Assembly (NCBI GenBank): GCA_965222215.1 | Contig: OZ244931.1 | Span: 1,736,001 to 1,800,000, forward strand | Source of the DNA: JABJAG01 sp965222215 | GTDB taxonomy: Bacteria; Pseudomonadota; Alphaproteobacteria; UBA6615 | Direction: 5' to 3' | Length of the DNA: 64,000 nt | Shown here: piece by piece, positions 42,912 to 51,163 of the stretch | Layout of the letters: every line of letters begins with the position of its first letter | How positions within the stretch are numbered: the first letter of the stretch is position 1 | Notes under the pieces: generated by a model | Database searches by the model: none | What the model was told of the DNA's origin: nothing | The model's input: the letters and a program-made list of their open reading frames with translations, nothing else | Position numbers and translations under genes: made by a program

Positions 42912-43540
42912 GATGCTTTCCTCCGTCCGCGCAAACGTAGCACGACCGCCGGGCCGCCATGGCGCTCGCTGTCGGGAATTTCCGACCGCATGGTTTCCAG
43001 ATAGTCGATATCGACCAGTTCGCCGAAGTCCGCGCGCATCCGCTCCCCGGTGAACATCATCTCCTTCACCGGCGGTCCGCCCTTTCCATAGCCGAGATGT
43101 TCCGGCGCAAAGCCTTCGAGCAGCAGCACGCCGCCAGGCTTGAGCGTGCGGGCGATCGTGTCGTGCACGGCGGCGCGGTCATCGGCGTTCACATGCAGGA
43201 AAGCGAGAACAACGGCATCGTAGGCCGCGAGCGGCGCGTCCCACTCGCGCAGGTCCACGACGTGCGCGTCGATCGATACGCCTCGGTCGGCGGCGAGTTT
43301 GCGGGCTTTCTCCACACCGACCGGGGAAGCGTCGAGGGTCGTGACCTGCATGCCTCGCTCGGCGAGCCAGACCCCGTTACGGCCTTCGCCGTCGCCCGGC
43401 ACGAGCACGCTCATGCCCGGTTCGAGAAGATCGGCGTTCTCCGCCATCCAGCGGTTGGGCTCGTGACCGAAGACGTACTCGTCGTCGGCGTAGCGCTCGT
43501 CCCAGAACGCACCCGGTTCGCTGGCGGGTTTGCTGCCCAT
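42908..43540 (-). CDS. Class I SAM-dependent methyltransferase (TehB/TPMT-like)
   Basis: A 210-residue methyltransferase. It begins with PGAFWDERYADDEYVFGHEPNRWM, a segment typical of TehB- and thiopurine-methyltransferase-like enzymes. SAM motif I is MSVLVPGDGEGRNGVWLAERG at about 44-64, with VTTLDASPVGVEKARKLA after it. These enzymes often detoxify oxyanions or thiols by methylation. It is immediately downstream of trmFO (4-bp gap) and coupled to the VOC gene. Confidence 0.85.
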   Translation of the reverse strand: MGSKPASEPGAFWDERYADDEYVFGHEPNRWMAENADLLEPGMSVLVPGDGEGRNGVWLAERGMQVTTLDASPVGVEKARKLAADRGVSIDAHVVDLREWDAPLAAYDAVVLAFLHVNADDRAAVHDTIARTLKPGGVLLLEGFAPEHLGYGKGGPPVKEMMFTGERMRADFGELVDIDYLETMRSEIPDSERHGGPAVVLRLRGRRKAS

Positions 43541-43544
43541 GACG

Positions 43545-44924
43545 CTATTCCGCGGCCAGAGGGGTGTCGCTGAACCACACCGCGGTGTCGGACAGCGCGC
43601 GTTCGGCGGTCAGGCGGCGGCGCGCCAGCTTGCGCTCCTTGCGCTTGATATCCGCCAGCGCGCCGTCGTCGAGCGGCGGGAACAGGCCGAAGTTCACGTT
43701 CATCGGCTGGAATGTCTCGTCGTCGGCGCCGCCTGTAACATGCGCGAGCAGCGCGCCGTGTGCGGTGGTAACGGGTGGGCTCTCAACGGGGTCGCCGAGG
43801 CGTTCGGCGGCCGCGAAACGTCCCGCCAGCAGGCCCATGGCCGCGCTTTCGACGTAGCCTTCCACGCCCGTGACCTGGCCGGCAAAACGCAGGCGGGGCA
43901 TCGCCTTGAGGCGAAGCGTACCGTCGAGCAGGCGTGGCGAGTTCATGAACGTGTTCCGGTGAATGCCGCCGAGCCGCGCGAAGTCCGCGTTCTCCAGCCC
44001 CGGGATCATGCGGAAGACCTCCTGCTGCGGGCCGTAGCGCAGCTTGGTCTGGAAGCCGACCATGTTGAACAGCGTGCCGAGCGCGTTGTCCTGCCGGAGC
44101 TGGACTACGGCGTGGGGACGTGAGCCGTCATGGGCATTGGTCAGCCCGACGGGTTTCATCGGCCCGAAACGTAAGGTCTCCCGCCCACGCGACGCCATGA
44201 CCTCGATCGGCAGGCAGCCTTCGAAATAGGGCGTGTCTTTCTCCCACTCATGGAAGTCGACGGTGTCGCCATCGAGGAGCGCGTCGATGAACGCCTCGAA
44301 CTGCGCTTCGTCCATCGGGCAGTTGATGTAGTCCTTCCCCGTGCCGCCGGGGCCCGGCTTGTCGTAGCGGGACTGAAACCACGCCTTGTCCATGTCGATG
44401 GATTCGGCGTGGACGATCGGCGCGATGGCGTCGAAGAAGGCGAGGTTTTCCTCGCCGGTGAGGTCGATGATGGCCTGGCTCAGGGCGGGCGAGGTGAGAG
44501 GGCCGGTCGCGACGACCACGCTGTCCCAGTCGTCCGGCGGCAGGCCGGCGACCTCGCCGCGTTCGAGGGTCACGAGCGGGTGGGCTTCGAGCGTGCGCGT
44601 TACCTGGTCCGCGAAACCCTCACGGTCCACCGCCAGCGCGCCGCCCGCCGGCACTTTGTGCGCATCGGCCGCCGCCATCACGAGCGAGCCGAGAATGCGC
44701 ATCTCTGCGTGCAACACACCGACGGCGTTGTTCTCGGCGTCGTCGGAACGGAAGGAGTTTGAGCAGACGAGTTCGGCCAGCCGGTCTGTCTGGTGCGCGT
44801 CCGTTCTCCGCTCGGGCCGCATTTCGTGGAGGACCGCCGGCACGCCCGCGCGCGCGAGTTGCCAGGCGGCTTCGCTGCCCGCGAGGCCGCCACCGATCAC
44901 GTGAACTGGGTGGATATCGCTCAT
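43545..44924 (-). CDS. trmFO: Methylenetetrahydrofolate-tRNA-(uracil-5-)-methyltransferase TrmFO
   Basis: A 459-residue FAD- and folate-dependent enzyme forming m5U54 in tRNA. The N-terminal FAD motif PVHVIGGGLAGSEAAWQLARAG (about 6-27) is followed by VPAVLHEMRPERRTDAHQTDRLAELVCSNSFRSDD, a signature of the family with the catalytic Cys. Further on are IMVNCPMD-like DYINCPMDEAQFEAF and CLPIEVMASRGRETLRFGPMKPVGL. The frame extends upstream to 45248, but ATG 44924 is the family start. It is the first gene of trmFO-methyltransferase-VOC. Confidence 0.95.
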   Translation of the reverse strand: MSDIHPVHVIGGGLAGSEAAWQLARAGVPAVLHEMRPERRTDAHQTDRLAELVCSNSFRSDDAENNAVGVLHAEMRILGSLVMAAADAHKVPAGGALAVDREGFADQVTRTLEAHPLVTLERGEVAGLPPDDWDSVVVATGPLTSPALSQAIIDLTGEENLAFFDAIAPIVHAESIDMDKAWFQSRYDKPGPGGTGKDYINCPMDEAQFEAFIDALLDGDTVDFHEWEKDTPYFEGCLPIEVMASRGRETLRFGPMKPVGLTNAHDGSRPHAVVQLRQDNALGTLFNMVGFQTKLRYGPQQEVFRMIPGLENADFARLGGIHRNTFMNSPRLLDGTLRLKAMPRLRFAGQVTGVEGYVESAAMGLLAGRFAAAERLGDPVESPPVTTAHGALLAHVTGGADDETFQPMNVNFGLFPPLDDGALADIKRKERKLARRRLTAERALSDTAVWFSDTPLAAE

Positions 44925-45037
44925 GGAGAGGAGATAGCGACGGGGATCGCGGAAGGCAATTGCCGCCGAAAGTGATTTGACGCTATCCGTGACCGGGAGC
45001 AGGCTTGTGAGACGCCATGACCGGGGGAGGCCGATCC

Positions 45038-45838
45038 ATGCGCAAAACCATCCAGAGCGCGTTCGTATCCGCTTTTGCTCTTCTGTTCGCGACCGGTGCG
45101 CACGCCGATCCGCAAATGCTCGGAGTCGTGACGACGGCATCGGCGGTGCCCCTTCATTGCGCCGGCGGCGAGTGTTCGGCGGAGCTGACGTCAATTTGCC
45201 TGCATGAACAGCGCCCGACCCCGACCGAGGGCTATCCGTATACGCCACACAACGCCGACGCAGTGCGGCTCACCGGCGTGCGCGCGGATGGCTCGGTGGT
45301 CCCGCTAGACGCCGGGAAGATTCTGCGTTTTGCGGCCGCACGCGGGTTCACGACGGTGAAGGTAAGCGCTTCGGATAACGTCCTAATGTCTGCCGGGGTG
45401 GTCTCCGTGGCTGTTCGGGTTGAGCGGCCACTGACCCTCGTGCCCGACGGTCGGGGGCCGAGCCAGGCCAAACCGTTGACTGCCTCGGACATCGAACTGG
45501 GTGCGGGTCCGCTGCGCGCGACGGCGGCGTCCATCGTCGATGGCGATACCGATACGATGCACGCGAGCCAGGCGCTCGCGCGTCTGGTCGACGTCCTGCC
45601 ACGGCACGGAAAGGCGCCGGCGGAGGTGCGCACAACTGCCTGGGGAACGGCGGTGGCGCCTGAGCGCTCGCGGTTATCGGCCACCGGGCTGCACCGCGCC
45701 CGCACCACCTACAACCGCTGCTACCGGCAGACACGGATCGGCGACAAGACGCTGCGCGGGTGCCTCGCCGAGGCCCATGACCAGTTCGTGCGGGATCTCA
45801 ATACCAAATACTGGGACGCGGTGAAGGCAGGGAGCTGA
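45038..45838 (+). CDS. Hypothetical secreted protein, 266 aa
   Basis: The ATG at 45038 has an excellent GGGGGAGG site. Residues 1-23 form a Sec signal peptide (MRKTIQSAFVSAFALLFATG, cleavage after AHA). The mature protein has four cysteines: C46 and C51 near the start (LHCAGGECSAELTSIC adds another) and two near the C-terminus (NRCYRQ, GCLAEAHDQF), likely in disulfides. The last segment around TTYNRCYRQTRIGDKTLRGC looks helical. I recognise no domain. It stands alone between trmFO (divergent) and the LLM gene. Confidence 0.6.
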   Translation: MRKTIQSAFVSAFALLFATGAHADPQMLGVVTTASAVPLHCAGGECSAELTSICLHEQRPTPTEGYPYTPHNADAVRLTGVRADGSVVPLDAGKILRFAAARGFTTVKVSASDNVLMSAGVVSVAVRVERPLTLVPDGRGPSQAKPLTASDIELGAGPLRATAASIVDGDTDTMHASQALARLVDVLPRHGKAPAEVRTTAWGTAVAPERSRLSATGLHRARTTYNRCYRQTRIGDKTLRGCLAEAHDQFVRDLNTKYWDAVKAGS

Positions 45839-45890
45839 TCCACCTTACGTCGGACTGTCGGAAGCAGGTGCGCTCGGCTAGGCTCGTCCC

Positions 45891-46955
45891 ATGAAATTCG
45901 GATTGTTCATGCTGCCGTGCTTTCGCGAGGGCGTCTCGTCGTCGCTGGCGGATTTCTATGACGAGATGTCGGAACTGGTGACCAAGGCCGACCGCACCGG
46001 ATGGGACCGGGTCTGGATCTCTGAACATCATTTTCATTATTACGGCGGCGCAACGCCGAACCCGGCGGTGCAGCTCTCCGCCTGGGCGCGGGAGACGGAC
46101 CGTATCCGGCTCGGCCCGGCGATTTCCCTGATGCCGCTGCGCAATCCGCTCCACGTCGCCGAAGACTATGCCGTCGTCGACCAGCTTTCGGGCGGGCGAC
46201 TCGATTTCGGGATCGGGCGGGGCTACCTGCCGCACGAGTTCGAGGGGCACAACCTCGATCCGGACACCGTCAGCGCCATGCGCGAGGAGGGGTTCGAGAT
46301 CATCCGGCGTGCCTGGGCCGGAGAGACCTTCGCGCATCGGGGTGAACACTACAGTTTCCCGGAATTGCGGCTACATCCGCTGCCGAAGCAAAACCCGGTA
46401 CCGATCTGGGTCGCGGCGTCGCGCACACGCGACAGCTTCGAATGGGCCGGCCGCGAAGGCCACAACATCATGCTCAACCAGTATCCGATCTCGCCGGAGG
46501 AATCCCGTGAGCGGTTCGGCTGGTACTTGGAAGCCTGGGAAGAAGTGGGACACCCGAAAGGCGCCCATGAGGCCATGATGTCGGTGTTTCTGCATATCGC
46601 AGATACTGAGGAACAGGCGATCGGCGAAGCAAAGCGTGCCGTGCAGGAACACGCGAACCTGTTCCGGCTACTTTTCTCGGGCGACCAGTGGAACGAGGAT
46701 TACGCGGGCGATGAAAGCGTGTTCGATTTCCTTGCGCCCGACGGCGATATCGAACGCATGTTCCGCGAGCGCACCTGCATCGGCACACCCGAGCAGGTCA
46801 TCGAGCGGATTTCTCGCTACCGTGACTGGGGCTTTACCGAAATGAGCTTCATCGTGCGCACGGGTGAACTGAGCCAGGACATGGCGCTGCGGACGATGGA
46901 CCGTTTCAACGCCGAGGTGCTGCCGGCATTTCGCGAAAAGGCGGCGGCAGAGTAG
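45891..46955 (+). CDS. LLM-class flavin-dependent oxidoreductase
   Basis: A 354-residue bacterial-luciferase-like TIM barrel using FMN or F420. It begins MKFGLFMLPCFREGVSSS, followed by WDRVWISEHHFHYYGGATPNPAV (about 40-62), a conserved substrate/flavin-site segment. LPLRNPLHVAEDYAVVDQLSGGRLDFGIGRGY-type sequence lies at about 82-113. Members oxidise aldehydes, sulfonates or amines; the substrate cannot be read from sequence. A weak terminator lies just downstream, before an AT-rich gap. Confidence 0.88.
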   Translation: MKFGLFMLPCFREGVSSSLADFYDEMSELVTKADRTGWDRVWISEHHFHYYGGATPNPAVQLSAWARETDRIRLGPAISLMPLRNPLHVAEDYAVVDQLSGGRLDFGIGRGYLPHEFEGHNLDPDTVSAMREEGFEIIRRAWAGETFAHRGEHYSFPELRLHPLPKQNPVPIWVAASRTRDSFEWAGREGHNIMLNQYPISPEESRERFGWYLEAWEEVGHPKGAHEAMMSVFLHIADTEEQAIGEAKRAVQEHANLFRLLFSGDQWNEDYAGDESVFDFLAPDGDIERMFRERTCIGTPEQVIERISRYRDWGFTEMSFIVRTGELSQDMALRTMDRFNAEVLPAFREKAAAE

Positions 46956-46964
46956 ACGCCCGGC

Positions 46965-46984
46965 ACGAACGCCATTCGTTTTTT
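46965..46984 (+). terminator. Weak intrinsic terminator after the LLM gene
   Basis: ACGAA (46965-46969) and TTCGT (46975-46979) form a 5-bp stem with a CGCCA loop followed directly by TTTTT. The stem is short, so termination is likely partial. Confidence 0.45.
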
Positions 46985-47174
46985 GCAATGCCGTCATTCT
47001 CTCACAGTTGACCCGAAAGGCTCACTCCCGCGCGGAGCGCAGCCTTGACCATGTAACTATCCAGATTTTCTATAAAAACGAGAACCAAATACCCTTAAGC
47101 ATATTGACTGGTTTGATTTTATCATTGAGTGATGGATACCGAATTTTGGTTTGTCTACGTATGAGGGTGTTTTC
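46985..47174. other. AT-rich upstream region of the MetOD1-kinase cassette
   Basis: This gap is clearly richer in A and T than the surrounding chromosome, especially 47050-47150. A sigma-70-like combination is TTGACC at 47045 with TCTATA about 18 bases later, but nothing is decisive. No reading frame with a ribosome site is present. It probably carries the promoter of the cassette. Confidence 0.4.
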
Positions 47175-47738
47175 ATGGAAGAGATTGCTCGAAAAGCGCA
47201 CGCAGTCCCGGAACCCCGGTCGTCCGTCGAAAAGGCGGATATCCCGCTCGACAAGGATGTCTTCCTGCGCAATCTGATCCGCGAGCTTTCGGGCACCCTC
47301 GAAGATGTGGTCGGGCTTCGCGAAGCCTCCGGCTTCATCAGTGTGGTGGGTGGAACCATAGGCCAGGAAATCGACCGGTCCTACCGCGAGGCCCTCGACA
47401 GTCCGGAGTTGTCACGTGACGAGGTGGCTGAGGTGCTGGTCGATTTGAAGCGCCGTATCGATGGCGATTTTTTTGTGATCTCGATCGACGATGAGAAAAT
47501 CGTGCTGGGCAACCGCCGGTGCCCGTTCGGCGAGAAAGTTCTGGGTCGCCCTTCCATGTGCATGATGACGTCCAACGTCTTCGGCAAGATCACAGCCGAG
47601 AACCTCGGCTATGCACGGGTGGAATTGAGCGAGACGATCGCCGACGGTCACACAGGGTGCCGGGTGGTCGTACATCTGAAGCCACGAGAGGCAGCGGAAG
47701 ATCCGCCAGGGCGCGAGTATTTCAAGCTGGATCGGTGA
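47175..47738 (+). CDS. Methanogen output domain 1 (MetOD1)-like protein
   Basis: A 187-residue cytoplasmic protein. It begins MEEIARKAHAVPEP, then a helical stretch LDKDVFLRNLIRELSGTLEDVVGLREASGFISVVGG. A core with FFVISIDDEKIVLGNRRCPFGEKVLGRPSMCMMTSNVFGKIT follows, ending in TGCRVVVHLKP. The three cysteines in this core match the look of the methanogen output domain 1 family, which is found with sensor kinases. It is 7 bp upstream of a histidine kinase gene, so it is probably its partner or sensor. Start ATG 47175 is supported by GAGGG. Confidence 0.65.
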   Translation: MEEIARKAHAVPEPRSSVEKADIPLDKDVFLRNLIRELSGTLEDVVGLREASGFISVVGGTIGQEIDRSYREALDSPELSRDEVAEVLVDLKRRIDGDFFVISIDDEKIVLGNRRCPFGEKVLGRPSMCMMTSNVFGKITAENLGYARVELSETIADGHTGCRVVVHLKPREAAEDPPGREYFKLDR

Positions 47739-47745
47739 GCCGGCC

Positions 47746-48939
47746 ATGGTCTTTCCGATTGATGTTCCCGAGGTCCGGCAATTTTGCGAATCCTCGCCAA
47801 ACGCGGTTCTGATCCTGAAACCGAATGGCGAACTCGTGTGGATGAACCGGGCGGCACGCGAATTTTTCGACGAAACCGACGTCAAACCCGGTTTACCTTT
47901 TGAACGCTGCCTGGCGTCCGAAACGGGGAAATTTCAAAAATTTCTGGAACACGCCGCAACGAACGGAACACCCGTACCGGGAATCGTGAAGGTGCGTCGG
48001 CGCGACGGCGGAACGGACCAGGTTCGATGTCACGGCTCATTACTGCGTCCTTCGCAACAACCGTCCACCGGGTGGGTTGTGTTGCACTGCCAGCGGGACA
48101 CTGCCGCGAGCCGGGACTTCGACGAGATCAACCTGCGTCTCCAGCGTCTGTCTTACGAGTTGCGCAGGCGCAAGTTTCTCGAGGACATGTTGCGTGAAGC
48201 GCTCGAGAACGCCGAAGAGGCGAACACGGCAAAGACGAATTTTCTGGCCGGCATGAGCCATGAGTTGCGCACGCCGCTCAACGCCATTCTCGGGTTTTCC
48301 GAGTCGATGCTTGAGGGGACCTATGGTCCGGTCGAGAACCCGCGCTACGCCGAATATGTCGGCGCCATTCATCAAAGCGGACTTCATCTGCTCGACCTTG
48401 TCGACGATCTCTTGGATCTCGGCCGGATCGAAGCCGGCAAACTGCGCGTGGAACTCCAGCCGGTCGACCTTCGGCAACTCATCGACTACTGCATGGACAC
48501 CGTGCGCGCGTTGACCGATGACGACCGCAAGCTTCGCGCAAGTTTTGATTTCGGCGATGTCGGGGACGAAGCACCGAAGATTCAGGCAGACGAACGGCTG
48601 CTCAGGCAGATTCTCCTCAATCTGCTTTCCAATTCGGTCAAATATACGCGCGACGGCGGGCACATCGACGTCCAGGTAAATCGGGCGGCAGACGGCATGG
48701 TGGAGTTCGTGGTCAGCGACGACGGCATCGGAATCCCCGAAGACGAGTTGGCCCGCATCTTTGAACTCTACAGTCGCGTCCGTGACGCGGAAGTTCGGGC
48801 CGAAGGGTTCGGCCTCGGTCTCCCGCTGGTCAAGAAGATGGTAGACCTGCACGGCGGCGTGATCGAAATCGATAGCCGCGTGAACAAGGGGACGAAGGTT
48901 TCGGTGCGCCTGCCCGGGGGCGATGCGGTGGCCGCCTGA
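47746..48939 (+). CDS. PAS-domain sensor histidine kinase
   Basis: A 397-residue cytoplasmic kinase with no transmembrane helix. A PAS domain (about 9-115) starts VRQFCESSPNAVLILKPNGELVWMNRAAREFF. A coiled linker (125-160) follows. The HisKA domain carries phospho-accepting H172 in FLAGMSHELRTPLNAILGF. The ATPase domain has N box LLNLLSNSVKYT, G1 DDGIGIPEDEL and G2 GFGLGLPLVKKMV. No receiver domain or response regulator gene is adjacent, so it phosphorylates a partner encoded elsewhere. It is coupled to the MetOD1-like gene. Confidence 0.9.
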   Translation: MVFPIDVPEVRQFCESSPNAVLILKPNGELVWMNRAAREFFDETDVKPGLPFERCLASETGKFQKFLEHAATNGTPVPGIVKVRRRDGGTDQVRCHGSLLRPSQQPSTGWVVLHCQRDTAASRDFDEINLRLQRLSYELRRRKFLEDMLREALENAEEANTAKTNFLAGMSHELRTPLNAILGFSESMLEGTYGPVENPRYAEYVGAIHQSGLHLLDLVDDLLDLGRIEAGKLRVELQPVDLRQLIDYCMDTVRALTDDDRKLRASFDFGDVGDEAPKIQADERLLRQILLNLLSNSVKYTRDGGHIDVQVNRAADGMVEFVVSDDGIGIPEDELARIFELYSRVRDAEVRAEGFGLGLPLVKKMVDLHGGVIEIDSRVNKGTKVSVRLPGGDAVAA

Positions 48940-48941
48940 GG

Positions 48942-49229
48942 TTACATCCCCTCGACGAAGATCACCCGGTCCTTTGACGCATTGAGGCGGAGCGGCAGGA
49001 CTTCCTGATATTCCGGCGAATTGTACCAGGTGCGCGCGGCATCCATGTCCGCGAACTCCAGGATCACGATGCGCTTGGACTTCCAGTCGCCCTCGATGGT
49101 CTCTATTTCCGATGTGGCAGCACGCAGGGTCGCGCCGTATTGCTTGAGCGTCGGCACGACCTTGTCGAGGTATTCGGCCATCCCATCATGATCGTGAATA
49201 TCGGCGTCGAAAATGGCGTAGGCGGTCAT
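48942..49229 (-). CDS. DUF1330 family protein
   Basis: A 95-residue dimeric alpha/beta-barrel protein. It begins MTAYAIFDADIHDHDGMAEYLDKVVPTLKQYGATL and continues with KSKRIVILEFADMDAARTWYNSPEYQEVLPLRLNAS, the standard DUF1330 pattern. The role is unknown; relatives sit beside catabolic and redox genes. It is the last gene of the minus-strand run that starts with uvrA, 25 bp after the FNT channel gene, and its stop almost touches the kinase stop. Confidence 0.85.
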   Translation of the reverse strand: MTAYAIFDADIHDHDGMAEYLDKVVPTLKQYGATLRAATSEIETIEGDWKSKRIVILEFADMDAARTWYNSPEYQEVLPLRLNASKDRVIFVEGM

Positions 49230-49254
49230 CGGCGAGACTCCTGTTGGCTGGTTC

Positions 49255-50076
49255 TCAAAGTTCGTCCATCACCTGACAGCGCGCGAGCAGCGCGAAGATC
49301 GCGGTGCCGCCGATCACGTTGCCGATGAAGGCCGGAAGGATGAATTCGGCGACGGCACCGAAAAGGCTCAGATTGCCATTGAAGAAAAGCACGAACACCT
49401 CGACCGAGCCGGCGACGACGTGCGTGAATTCGCCGAGAGCGATCAGGTAGGTAAACGCCAGGATCACGAAGAAGGACGCCGATCCGGAGCAGGACGGCAG
49501 CATCCAGGCGATCGCCGCAATAAGAATGCCGGCGGGAATGCCGCGGATCAGCGTTTCGAGGAATGACAGCTCCGCGACATGGATCGAAATATCCAGCACG
49601 GCGTTGAAGTAGGGCGCGATGAGCACGCCGGACAGGGCAATAAACGCGGCCGCGATGGCCGCACCCGCCATGTTCGCGCCGAACACGATCAACCAGAGCC
49701 GCGTGACGGGCAGCCAGCATTCGCGCGGGTTGTCGCTCAAGGGAAGGATTGTGGTGATCGTGTTTTCCGTGAACAGCTGCATGCGTCCGAGGATGACAAT
49801 GAGAAAGCCGGCGCTGTAGCCGAAACTGGCGATCAGGGTGCTCCACTCGGTATCGGGCAGGCGGGCCAGAAAAAAGGCTTCGCCCAGGACCGAGAAGCTG
49901 ATCAGAACACCGGCGGCAATACCGGACCAGACCAGGGAGAATGTCGGGCGATCGAGTTCGTCTTCACCGTCGCGCCGGACGACCTCGAAAATCTGCCACG
50001 CGGCAAGCCTGTGGGCTTCCGCGACCTCTTCCGCCTCGCGCTCTTCCTGTTCGTGTTCTTTCTCTATCTCGCCCAT
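49255..50076 (-). CDS. Formate/nitrite transporter (FNT) family protein, YfdC-like
   Basis: A 273-residue pentameric anion channel subunit. A strongly charged N-terminus (EIEKEHEQEEREAEEVAEAHRL) precedes six hydrophobic helices starting at about 48 (LVWSGIAAGVLISFSVLGEAFFLA). GRMQLFTENTITTILPL, VFGANMAGAA and FTHVVAGSVEVFVL contain the family's pore segments. The acidic N-terminus and the sequence style fit the YfdC branch, whose substrate is not settled. Gaps of 25-27 bp to both neighbours suggest co-transcription. Confidence 0.88.
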   Translation of the reverse strand: MGEIEKEHEQEEREAEEVAEAHRLAAWQIFEVVRRDGEDELDRPTFSLVWSGIAAGVLISFSVLGEAFFLARLPDTEWSTLIASFGYSAGFLIVILGRMQLFTENTITTILPLSDNPRECWLPVTRLWLIVFGANMAGAAIAAAFIALSGVLIAPYFNAVLDISIHVAELSFLETLIRGIPAGILIAAIAWMLPSCSGSASFFVILAFTYLIALGEFTHVVAGSVEVFVLFFNGNLSLFGAVAEFILPAFIGNVIGGTAIFALLARCQVMDEL

Positions 50077-50103
50077 TCCAGTGCCGTCTTCCGTGGTGTT
50101 TCC

Positions 50104-50487
50104 CTACCAGCGACCCTTTCGCCGGTTCCAATTGTAGAGCCGGTCGGCGAACCAGTCATAGAAAACACGCGTGGCCCATCGGAACCCGGGCCGGGAAATG
50201 AGCCAGCCGAGCCAGCGGCGGCGCGGCGTCATGCGCCACAGGACGGCTGCCGCGTCGGCGCCCCTGTGGAGCGTGCCATCGGCATCGCGGACATAGAAAT
50301 GCCGGCGGACATTGTCGAGGGTGAGGCCGTCCTCGGCCAGCGCGTCGGGCACATCCGTCATGTCGATGAAGTCGGCGTCGTCGCCAAGGCCCGCCTTGTC
50401 GAGGGCCTCGCGCTGTTCGTCCATGCCCGCCCTGCAAACGGGGCAGGCTGAGTTGTAGAAGACTTCGATCAGCCGTTCGGGTGTCAC
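50104..50487 (-). CDS. DCC-family thiol-disulfide oxidoreductase-like protein (DUF393)
   Basis: A 127-residue thioredoxin-fold protein. The family motif with the redox pair C15-x-x-C18 (YNSACPVCRAGM) is at residues 11-22. Other DUF393 features are FIDMTDVPDALAEDGLTLDNVRRHFYVRDADG and a C-terminal helical hairpin ending in YDWFADRLYNWNRRKGRW. The usual DxxCPxC has Ser-Ala in place of Asp-Gly. The physiological role is unknown. It lies in the minus-strand run after uvrA with 14- and 27-bp gaps. Confidence 0.8.
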   Translation of the reverse strand: MTPERLIEVFYNSACPVCRAGMDEQREALDKAGLGDDADFIDMTDVPDALAEDGLTLDNVRRHFYVRDADGTLHRGADAAAVLWRMTPRRRWLGWLISRPGFRWATRVFYDWFADRLYNWNRRKGRW

Positions 50488-50501
50488 CGGAACACAATCG
50501 C

Positions 50502-51137
50502 TCAGTCTTCAGGACGCTCCGCCCACGGCTGCGTCAGAAGCCGAATACCATCCGCGTTTCCGGCGAATATATCCAATTCCCTGAAGCTGCCGTGTTGGAT
50601 CTTGAAGCGCATGATAGCCTCGCGCGCGTCCTCCGACTGCATCTCGTAGGACTTCGTCGCGTCGACCAGTCGCCTGCTGCCGAACAGCCCCTTTTTGGAG
50701 GTGATTTTGGTCACGAAGGTTCCGATGTATAGAACCTCGTTCTCCCGAACCTCGAACGGCGGAACCGACGATGAACCTGAAAAGCCGGTGGTCTTGCTGA
50801 TAATATCCCGAATGAAAAGGTTTTCCCAACCTCGTTCGCGAACACCCGAGAATTTGTAGAGGCCGGGATCGACCGCAATGACAGACCACGTCCTGTTGAC
50901 GTCGATATCCTGACGTTGGCTTGCACGGGGTCGGCTCTGCTTCTGGTCCCCGCCGACGACCATGACCGAAAGGCCATAGTAGCCGGACGGGCTTTCGTTG
51001 AAGAAATTGTCGTCATAGTCCGGCACCGACTGGGTGCCGACCAGGACTACGGATTTTCCCTGCTGCGTCACTTGGTGATTCAGGCTCGGAGCGCAGGCTG
51101 CAAGGAGGACAAACAGTCCGAGCAGGAAGAGCTTCAT
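50502..51137 (-). CDS. Putative lipoprotein of unknown function, 211 aa
   Basis: The start ATG 51137 gives MKLFLLGLFVLLAAC, a short lipoprotein signal with lipobox LAAC at residues 12-15. The frame extends ten codons further upstream but would spoil the signal. The mature part contains VSVVLVGTQSV-like strands, YYGLSVMVVGGDQKQ, RTWSVIAVDPGLYKFSGVRERGW and a final RLLTQPWAERPED. It looks like a beta-rich periplasmic domain. No family is recognised. It sits 26 bp after uvrA on the same strand. Confidence 0.7.
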   Translation of the reverse strand: MKLFLLGLFVLLAACAPSLNHQVTQQGKSVVLVGTQSVPDYDDNFFNESPSGYYGLSVMVVGGDQKQSRPRASQRQDIDVNRTWSVIAVDPGLYKFSGVRERGWENLFIRDIISKTTGFSGSSSVPPFEVRENEVLYIGTFVTKITSKKGLFGSRRLVDATKSYEMQSEDAREAIMRFKIQHGSFRELDIFAGNADGIRLLTQPWAERPED

Positions 51138-51163
51138 CGAGGCAGGATATCTGTTTAGCATGA

